From an uncultured Bacilli bacterium (GTDB lineage: Bacteria; Bacillota_I; Bacilli_A; RF39; UBA660): a DNA stretch of 29,206 bases. Below, piece by piece: positions 25,091 through 29,206 of the stretch. How positions within the stretch are numbered: the stretch's first letter is position 1; every line of letters starts with the position of its first letter. The stretch lies in assembly GCA_944351345.1 (NCBI GenBank), contig CALVPO010000002.1:1-29206 (forward strand), given 5' to 3'. Position numbers and translations under genes: made by a program. The notes under the pieces were generated by a model. It was not told where the DNA came from, did no database searches, and was given only the letters and a program-made list of their open reading frames with translations.

Positions 25091-26750
25091 CCATGTTGGT
25101 TGTTCTAAATGACACGGTTTTATCATCGTTAATTTCATACTGATAACTAGAGCCAACTTTTAAAATAAAGTTAATCGTATTAGGATAAATATTTCCATCT
25201 TCATCAACTTCTCCAACAATTACCTTTTCAACTAAATTATTAAAAGTTTCTTCATTAAAATCATTAATTGTCTTAGGGGCTGATAGTATTTCTTCGACTA
25301 TTTTTAATTGCTTAGAAATATCTTTATTAGTTTTTAACCTATTTTGATAATTACTAATTTTATCATCTATCTCTTTTATTTTATCATTAATTTCTTTTTC
25401 TTTAGATAAATAAGCATTTTTATTCATATAATCATCTAGCTTCATATCTATAAGATTAGATAAACGATTTTCTAATGTTGCTTTTTCTTGCATAAGTTTA
25501 TCAATATTTACTTCATTATTATCTTCACTTAATGTTTCTTTAATTGCAGTTAAAAGTTTATCTTTAGTCTTATGTTTTCGTTCGATAATAGAATTATATA
25601 TTTGAATAAGCATCTCTTTTAAATTATCTTCTGTTACAAAAATTGAATGATTACAGTTTTCAATATAAGTGATTCTTCTTGAACAAGCCCAGTAGATTTT
25701 ACGTGTTCCATCTTTTCTTTTTTCATTAACTCGCCTAACGTAGTTTGCACCACAAATACCACATTCTATCTTGCTACTAAAAACATATTTTAGACTGTAC
25801 TTACCATTATGCTTTTGTCCGTCAGGAAGCATTTTAACACTTCTTCTTTGATAGATTTCTCTTGCTTTATTCCAAGTTTCTCTATCAATAATAGCAACAT
25901 GATGATCTTTGACATAATACTTTTCTTTCTCGCCAAAATTAATAACCTTTTTATGAGTAAGAGGACTTACTGAATATGTTTTTTGATTTAATAAATCGCC
26001 AACATATTTTTCGTTCTTTAAAATTGTTCTAACGGAACTAGGTCGCCATTTCTTGCCCCTATGGGATTTTATGCCCTTTTCATTTAACATTTTAGAAATT
26101 GTATAAGAGCCTATTCCAGAAATATACCAATTAAATATATCTTTAACTACTTCTGATTCTTCTTCATTTATTTCTAACTCTTTTGTATCTTTATTCCAGT
26201 TGTAACCATAGCAACCTACATTTCCAACATACTCTCCACGTTTCATTTTAGCTTTAAGTCCTAACTTAACATTCATCGAAGTTGATTCACTTTCAGCTTG
26301 AGCAAAAGCACTATATAAAGTTAAAAACATTTCGCTATCCAATTCTAAAGTATGAATATTTTCTTTTTCAAAATAAACATCAACTTTATGTTCTCTTAAC
26401 TCTCTAGCATATTTTAAAGTATCTAAAGTATTTCTAGCAAAGCGTGAAATAGATTTTGCAATGATAATATCTATCTTACCATTTAAGGCATCATCTATCA
26501 TCCGTTGAAACTCTGTTCTATTTTTAACTTGTGTTCCCGAAATACCCTCATCGGCATAAATACCTACAAACTTCCATTTTGGATTACTTTTAATCTTATT
26601 GGAGTAATGTTTAATCTGTGAATTGTAACTATTAATTTGTTCATCAGAATCTGTACTTACACGACAATAAGCACATACTTTTTTAGTATTATTAACGATT
26701 TCTTCTTCATTAGTTTTGAGATTAGCTTTAATAATCTCAACTTGTGCCAT
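25026..26750 (-). CDS. Large serine recombinase (site-specific integrase)
   Basis: The 574-residue recombinase catalyses integration and excision through a serine-DNA phosphodiester. Seen: resolvase domain with nucleophile Ser at about 32 in CAYCRVSTDSDEQ, YADEGISGT, AKSISRFARNTLDTL and AESESTSMNVKLGLKAKMKRGEY. A recombinase domain (about 180-290, GIGSYTISKMLNEKGIKSHRG, W-RPSSVRTILKNEKYVGD) follows, then a zinc ribbon (CGICGANYVRRV ... WACSRR ... C, about 330-370), and a long coiled coil (about 410-490). The last about 20 residues (WYARRLYRLLWWWVNCAPFG) are odd. They come from target-gene DNA read in another phase, so the native C-terminus in the free element should differ. GTGAGGTT precedes the ATG. 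Confidence 0.95.
   Translation of the reverse strand: MAQVEIIKANLKTNEEEIVNNTKKVCAYCRVSTDSDEQINSYNSQIKHYSNKIKSNPKWKFVGIYADEGISGTQVKNRTEFQRMIDDALNGKIDIIIAKSISRFARNTLDTLKYARELREHKVDVYFEKENIHTLELDSEMFLTLYSAFAQAESESTSMNVKLGLKAKMKRGEYVGNVGCYGYNWNKDTKELEINEEESEVVKDIFNWYISGIGSYTISKMLNEKGIKSHRGKKWRPSSVRTILKNEKYVGDLLNQKTYSVSPLTHKKVINFGEKEKYYVKDHHVAIIDRETWNKAREIYQRRSVKMLPDGQKHNGKYSLKYVFSSKIECGICGANYVRRVNEKRKDGTRKIYWACSRRITYIENCNHSIFVTEDNLKEMLIQIYNSIIERKHKTKDKLLTAIKETLSEDNNEVNIDKLMQEKATLENRLSNLIDMKLDDYMNKNAYLSKEKEINDKIKEIDDKISNYQNRLKTNKDISKQLKIVEEILSAPKTINDFNEETFNNLVEKVIVGEVDEDGNIYPNTINFILKVGSSYQYEINDDKTVSFRTTNMGWYARRLYRLLWWWVNCAPFG
25078..25105. other. Candidate attachment-site junction (attL or attR) of the element
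   Basis: The recombinase frame and the target-gene frame meet here. The dyad ACCAAC (25085-25090), CCAT, GTTGGT (25095-25100) could be the symmetric core of a serine-recombinase att site. The exact crossover cannot be placed without the other junction. Confidence 0.4.
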
Positions 26751-26767
26751 TTAACCTCACTTTCTAT

Positions 26768-26785
26768 ATATATTGAACAATATAT
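26768..26785. repeat. Palindrome upstream of the recombinase gene
   Basis: ATATATTG, AA, CAATATAT: 8-bp arms around a 2-bp centre, between a TATAAT box (26801-26806 on the minus strand) and the recombinase ATG. It may be an operator or a recombinase-binding site. AT-rich composition raises the chance of coincidence. Confidence 0.35.
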
Positions 26786-26836
26786 TTTGTCCTCGTACAT
26801 ATTATACTAAATTTTTTGTAACTTCTGTAGTATTTA

Positions 26837-26989
26837 TTAATAAAATCCCTTTATTTTTTTCTTTAAAACATAAAATTGTTTATCTGTAATAATATTTAAT
26901 TCTTTTAATTTAACTAAAATTGATAAGTTAATAGTTTCATCAATGATATTATCAATTTCTAATTGTGTTAGTTTCTTTTTATCTGTCAA
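26837..26989 (-). CDS. Small SHOCT-like protein, TTG start
   Basis: A 50-residue frame reads MTDKKKLTQLEIDNIIDETI, then NLSILVKLKELNIITDKQFY and VLKKKIKGFY. AAAGGGGG sits about 8 nt before the TTG, the only possible start. The end (L..L..K.IITDKQFYVLKKKI) resembles the short SHOCT-type motif and small proteins often encoded beside serine recombinases. It lies just upstream of the recombinase gene and could be its accessory factor; that role is inference. The interval 26751-27061 otherwise holds only the recombinase promoter region and the ribosome binding site of this gene. Confidence 0.6.
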   Translation of the reverse strand: MTDKKKLTQLEIDNIIDETINLSILVKLKELNIITDKQFYVLKKKIKGFY

Positions 26990-27061
26990 TATTTAATCCC
27001 CCTTTCTAATAATTTTTTAACTATAATTTTTCATAACTAATCTCATTCCTTTCGTTATATA

Positions 27062-27502
27062 CTATCGATATTCTTTTAATAGTTCTTCCATTTTCTTTAT
27101 TTCTTCTTCTGTTGCTGGTGTATCCTCACATCTTTTTCCATTCCAAACTAAAACACCATCATCATCTTCTCTGATATGTGGTGCTTTTCTACCATTTAAA
27201 ATTTCTTCCCTATTATTTGCCACATCAGTAACCGTAACAAAACTTTTAATTCCTTTATTTTTATCAATGTAAGAGTTTAAATAACCTTTAACATAGATCT
27301 TGTTATCTTTCACAAAATAATCTTGATAAACATTATAAAGTTCTCTTGTTATATTTAAACTGACATAAACATTTTTATCTTCCTTTGTCGTGTATTTCTT
27401 TGTAGTAATACCAAACTTAATATATTTATCATTAGTATCAGTAATCGCATTAATAACTCCTGATATTATGACTTCATTCAAATTACTATCTTCATAACGC
27501 AT
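27062..27502 (-). CDS. SSB-like OB-fold protein
   Basis: The 146-residue protein matches the single-strand DNA-binding OB-fold pattern: NEVIISGVINAI, YIKFGITTKKYTTKEDKNVY VSLNITRELYNV, and KDNKIYVKGYLNSYIDKNKG IKSFVTVTDV (about 8-100, compare V.G.L........I.V.G.L......G.....V.V.D). The acidic-poor C-terminus EEIKKMEELLKEYR lacks the DDDIPF-type tip of housekeeping SSB. It is therefore probably an element-encoded ssDNA- or nucleic-acid-binding protein used in plasmid-like replication or transfer. AAAGGAT precedes the ATG at about 10 nt. Confidence 0.65.
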   Translation of the reverse strand: MRYEDSNLNEVIISGVINAITDTNDKYIKFGITTKKYTTKEDKNVYVSLNITRELYNVYQDYFVKDNKIYVKGYLNSYIDKNKGIKSFVTVTDVANNREEILNGRKAPHIREDDDGVLVWNGKRCEDTPATEEEIKKMEELLKEYR

Positions 27503-27602
27503 TTACCAAATCCTTTCTATTTTAGTTCTTTAAATATAATTAAAATATTTATTTATTATACTTATCTATTATTCTTATTTATTTTAGTAGAAATATCGTG
27601 CT

Positions 27603-27643
27603 ATAGGGTATAGTAATATTCTTCCATAGAGTATAGAAGTATT
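27603..27643. repeat. Two imperfect 18-bp direct repeats (iteron-like)
   Basis: ATAGGGTATAGTAATATT (27603-27620) and ATAGAGTATAGAAGTATT (27626-27643) match at 15 of 18 positions with a period of 23 bp, just after the stop of a winged-helix gene. A weaker match lies further left at about 27585. Iterons of plasmid origins have this spacing, but two copies are few. Confidence 0.4.
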
Positions 27644-27646
27644 TTG

Positions 27647-27904
27647 CTATACATCATTTACTAGATAGATGTTTCTTTGATAGTTTATTGTTTCAACTCT
27701 AATATAATTTGCTCTTTTTAAATTGCTTATGGCTTTTGATACTGTTCTTTTAGATAAATTAATTTTTTTAGAAATATAATCATTACTGGCATAACAATAG
27801 CCTAAATTATTTGTAAGTGCTTTAATAATTCCATATACAAGTTTATCAGTTGAATTAATAGAATTACTTTTAACTATGGAACTTTCAATTACTATACAGT
27901 CCAT
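27647..27904 (-). CDS. Small winged-helix protein
   Basis: The 85-residue protein has a helix-turn-helix: STDKLVYGIIKALTNNLGYC, YASNDYISKKINLSKRTVSK with AISNLKRANYIRVETI as recognition helix and wing, and a final strand YLVNDV. This is the layout of the small HTH proteins and initiator N-domains of plasmids and phages (growth of the helix set K-L-VYG-IIKAL, then Y-S..YIS..). Its start is 6 bp after the stop of the 83-aa gene. Only DNA binding can be predicted, with iteron-like repeats directly downstream as a possible target. Confidence 0.6.
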   Translation of the reverse strand: MDCIVIESSIVKSNSINSTDKLVYGIIKALTNNLGYCYASNDYISKKINLSKRTVSKAISNLKRANYIRVETINYQRNIYLVNDV

Positions 27905-27909
27905 AGTGT

Positions 27910-28155
27910 TTAAATTCCTATTTCATAATCTTTTTCTTTCAAATCTTCAAAATATGAAATTTCTTTAGTTGTTTCATCATAGTTAAAATATAAATGTTTA
28001 TCATCTTTATCAATTACTTTTAAATTATTACGATCAACAATATAAACATTAAATTTACCCATATTTAAGTTTTTCTTTAAATAATCTAAAATATAAAATT
28101 GTGGTATGGTATCAACATTATTTTTTAATATATCTTCATTACTTAATAACCTCAT
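27910..28155 (-). CDS. Unknown small protein of the mobile element
   Basis: Not recognised. From ATG 28155 the protein has 81 residues (MRLLSNEDILKNN...YEIGI), acidic with Tyr and Asp runs and no membrane segment. It is alpha-beta in appearance (VYIVDRNNLKVIDKDDKHLYFNYDE). ATG 28155 is preferred over 28161 because AAAGGAG lies 8 nt before it and only 1-2 nt before the other. A terminator hairpin stands 33-56 nt upstream with no space for a normal promoter after it, so its expression probably needs read-through or relief of that structure. It is followed closely by the 85-aa winged-helix gene. Confidence 0.6.
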   Translation of the reverse strand: MRLLSNEDILKNNVDTIPQFYILDYLKKNLNMGKFNVYIVDRNNLKVIDKDDKHLYFNYDETTKEISYFEDLKEKDYEIGI

Positions 28156-28187
28156 CGACATTCTCCTTTCTCTTTTATTTTCACAAC

Positions 28188-28211
28188 AAAAAAACTTGTA
28201 TCATCTACAAG
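28188..28211 (-). terminator. Intrinsic terminator in front of the 83-codon gene
   Basis: Minus strand CTTGTA, 5-nt loop, TACAAG (28206-28211 and 28195-28200), followed by seven T (28188-28194). It lies 33 nt before the start codon at 28155, so it would act as an attenuator for the gene or as the end of the upstream winged-helix mRNA. Confidence 0.75.
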
Positions 28212-28242
28212 CACATCTAAAAAACAGCAATATTTCCCATAG

Positions 28243-28438
28243 GGCTTATTTTAAATCCTCCCTTTAGGATTTTTTGAAATAACACATATATATTATTCTT
28301 TAATAGTTCTTTGAAATATGTCTTATTTCAGACTCTATTCATTCTATTACTAGAATAGGTACTAACATAAGCCTTATATCTTACTGTACCTTACCTAACT
28401 AACGCTTGGTAGCTCTTTAGTTAAGGGTTATGGTGTAC
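28243..28438 (-). ncRNA. Structured noncoding region between two mobile-element genes (candidate cis-regulatory RNA)
   Basis: The 250 bases between the winged-helix gene and the 81-aa gene are filled with inverted repeats. TAACTAA (28396-28402) pairs with TTAGTTA (28417-28423), with GTAC at both outer ends (28386-28389, 28435-28438). AGGTAC (28357-28362) pairs with GTACCT (28386-28391), using some of the same bases. GGCTTAT (28243-28249) pairs with ATAAGCC (28367-28373). TGAAATAA/TTATTTCA 15-bp arms (28275-28289, 28316-28330) pair with one mismatch, and the second arm can also fold locally as TGAAATA/TATTTCA. It ends in a terminator. No known riboswitch class is recognised; an origin or oriT is the alternative. 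Confidence 0.5.
28253..28275 (+). terminator. Terminator-like hairpin, plus-strand orientation
   Basis: AAATCCT (28253-28259), CCCTTT, AGGATTT (28266-28272), with T run to 28275. No plus-strand gene precedes it, so it may belong to an antisense transcript, or simply be one stem of the structured region. Confidence 0.35.
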
Positions 28439-28674
28439 ATACCATTGGAATATTCTTGATATACTAGATATTTAGATTGTTCTAGTTTATCAAGGTTTTT
28501 CCTCAAACCTTTGTTAGTAATTCTAACGGTTTGTTGTATCTCCCCTACATTTATATCTGTAAAGTATCTATTATAGCCTTTGCTATAAATGTAGGAGTAG
28601 ATGTACTTGGCTTCCTTTGGAATAGATTTATCTTTCCAAATACTCTGCGGTACTCTAAGTTGGTCTTTAATCAT
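28417..28674 (-). CDS. Small winged-helix protein of replication-initiator type
   Basis: The 85-residue protein has the plasmid and phage initiator-like start LRVPQSIWKDKSIPKEAKYI YSYIYSKG, then a winged helix (VGEIQQTVRITNKGLRKNLD KLEQSKYLVYQEYSNG). It likely binds DNA of the element. AGGAGGAAATCT precedes two overlapping ATGs: the first gives a 3-codon frame M-N-D-stop, and the second, 4 nt later, starts this gene. The gene is the first of the minus-strand set, transcribed from the promoter at 28731-28760 and opposite to the XRE repressor. Its stop codon lies in one arm of the structured region. Confidence 0.65.
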   Translation of the reverse strand: MIKDQLRVPQSIWKDKSIPKEAKYIYSYIYSKGYNRYFTDINVGEIQQTVRITNKGLRKNLDKLEQSKYLVYQEYSNGMYTITLN

Positions 28675-28701
28675 TCATAGATTTCCTCCTCTCTGTCTTA
28701 T

Positions 28702-28717
28702 GAGTACTGATGTACTC
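28702..28717. promoter_or_regulatory. Palindromic operator in the divergent promoter region
   Basis: GAGTAC (28702-28707), TGAT, GTACTC (28712-28717) are perfect dyad half-sites in the leader of the minus-strand transcript. The half-site GTACTC recurs at 28799-28804 inside the spacer of the XRE promoter and a one-base variant, ATACTC, at about 28760-28765. This fits repressor binding to both promoters. Confidence 0.6.
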
Positions 28718-28730
28718 GCTTGATGAATTA

Positions 28731-28760
28731 ATCTTAACATAGTAAATACTAACTTGTCAA
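28731..28760 (-). promoter_or_regulatory. Minus-strand promoter of the mobile-element gene set
   Basis: TTGACA (28755-28760), 18-bp spacer, TAAGAT (28731-28736) with an upstream TG (extended -10). It faces the XRE promoter. Confidence 0.65.
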
Positions 28761-28789
28761 TACTCTTTTATTCATTTTCTTTCATTTTG

Positions 28790-28818
28790 TTGACTTTTGT
28801 ACTCATTTGGTGTATTAT
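28790..28818 (+). promoter_or_regulatory. XRE repressor promoter
   Basis: TTGACT (28790-28795), 17 bp, TATTAT (28813-28818), with the half-site GTACTC (28799-28804) in the spacer. Transcription would begin about 14 nt before the ATG at 28839, with GTGAGGTG as ribosome binding site. Confidence 0.75.
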
Positions 28819-28838
28819 TAGTGTGTGAGGTGAAACAG

Positions 28839-29206
28839 ATGACTAGTGATAAAACTATCGGTCAAATAATAGCCGAAGCGAGAGAAGAAAAAAATCTATC
28901 TCAAAGAGCTCTGGCAAAACTTGCTGGAATCAATAGTTCTGGTTTATCTAAAATAGAAGCTGGAGAAAGAGAACCTAGTCCTAAAATATTAAGAAAAATT
29001 AGTAAATATATTGATGTCAATTATAATGATTTAATGTATAAAATGGGATTAGGTATTGAGGTCAGTCCATTAAATCCCTTTATAAAAGATTATTATTCAA
29101 ACTTAAAAGGACAAGAACTTAATGATGCCGAAATAAATGTTTTAGGAAATAAGCAAAATCTTGAAAAATTAGTTTTATCTTGTGAAAAAAAATTAAATGA
29201 CAAAAA
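28839..29206 (+). CDS. XRE-family transcriptional repressor, partial at window edge
   Basis: Open to the right edge (122 codons). It starts MTSDKTIGQIIAEAREEKNL and continues SQRALAKLAGINSSGLSKIE AGEREPSPKILRKISKYIDV, a classic five-helix Cro/C1-type helix-turn-helix in residues about 7-65. It then runs NYNDLMYKMGLGIEVSPLNP as the start of a further domain. It represses transcription by binding operators as a dimer, and here most likely controls itself and the divergent element genes through the GTACTC sites. GTGAGGTG precedes the ATG. Confidence 0.9.
   Translation, partial: MTSDKTIGQIIAEAREEKNLSQRALAKLAGINSSGLSKIEAGEREPSPKILRKISKYIDVNYNDLMYKMGLGIEVSPLNPFIKDYYSNLKGQELNDAEINVLGNKQNLEKLVLSCEKKLNDK

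Larger units (their letters stand above)
25090..29206. mobile_element. Left portion of an integrative element (boundary right of window not seen)
   Basis: The gene set is coherent: a large serine recombinase at the edge, small SHOCT-like, SSB-like, two winged-helix initiator-type proteins, and a divergent XRE repressor. The right end, cargo and any relaxase or phage structural genes are outside the window, so I cannot say whether it is an ICE, an integrated plasmid or a prophage. No structural phage gene is visible. Confidence 0.75.

Noticed and set aside
1..29206. Alternative code with TGA as Trp
   Set aside because: Full-length housekeeping frames use TGG for Trp and no internal TGA is required.
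1..29206. tRNA or rRNA genes
   Set aside because: No tRNA-like cloverleaf or rRNA segment was recognised in the intergenic stretches.

Overview
The window reads as a chromosomal segment of a very AT-rich Gram-positive-type bacterium. The standard code fits, because Trp is TGG and stops are TAA/TAG with an occasional TGA. Strong AGGAGG-like ribosome binding sites, a T-box on valyl-tRNA synthetase, SpoIIM- and SpoVB-family membrane proteins, MurC, LysM and a peptidoglycan deacetylase point to a walled Bacilli-related lineage rather than a true mycoplasma. An uncultured RF39/Erysipelotrichia-like gut bacterium is my inference; no marker here proves it.

Layout. (1) 1-868: an arginine deiminase gene that loses its 3' quarter, with the catalytic His and Cys, at about position 75. 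(2) 1.0-4.3 kb: membrane and envelope genes, namely a 433-aa signal-anchor protein, a SpoIIM-family protein, a small plus-strand Lys-rich membrane protein and a tail-anchored protein. (3) 4.4-12.5 kb, all minus strand: T-box, a 147-aa unknown protein, valS, a Schlafen/AlbA_2-type ATPase whose promoter is built from three exact 12-bp repeats, folD, transketolase and mscL. (4) 12.5-14.4 kb: an HD-domain protein and a membrane-anchored polysaccharide deacetylase. (5) 14.5-20.3 kb: a tightly packed housekeeping operon (LemA-like, YgjP-like protease, TrmH-family methyltransferase, RimM, TrmD, unknown 160 aa, MurC, TPR protein) closed by a strong terminator. (6) 20.4-24.7 kb: a DUF4143-type ATPase, a plus-strand SpoVB-family flippase, and an unusual phosphatase-TM-LysM fusion.

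(7) From about 25.09 kb to the right edge lies the left part of a mobile element. It holds a large serine recombinase, a small SHOCT-like protein, an SSB-like OB-fold protein, two small winged-helix proteins of replication-initiator type, a small unknown protein, and a divergent XRE repressor with an operator-rich promoter region. The recombinase reads directly into the 3' remnant of a surface-protein gene that ends in an RPxISLKP motif. The element therefore appears inserted in that gene, and the recombinase takes its last codons and stop from the target.

Working together: groups 3 and 5 are translation, one-carbon/pentose and wall-precursor genes in coupled operons with overlapping starts and stops. 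The deacetylase, LysM phosphatase, SpoVB flippase and MurC are a wall-related theme. The most interesting non-standard signals are the repeat-built promoter at 9.18-9.22 kb, the competing-hairpin leader plus terminator at 28.19-28.44 kb, the chimeric recombinase/target junction at 25.09 kb, and the inside-outside phosphatase-LysM protein.
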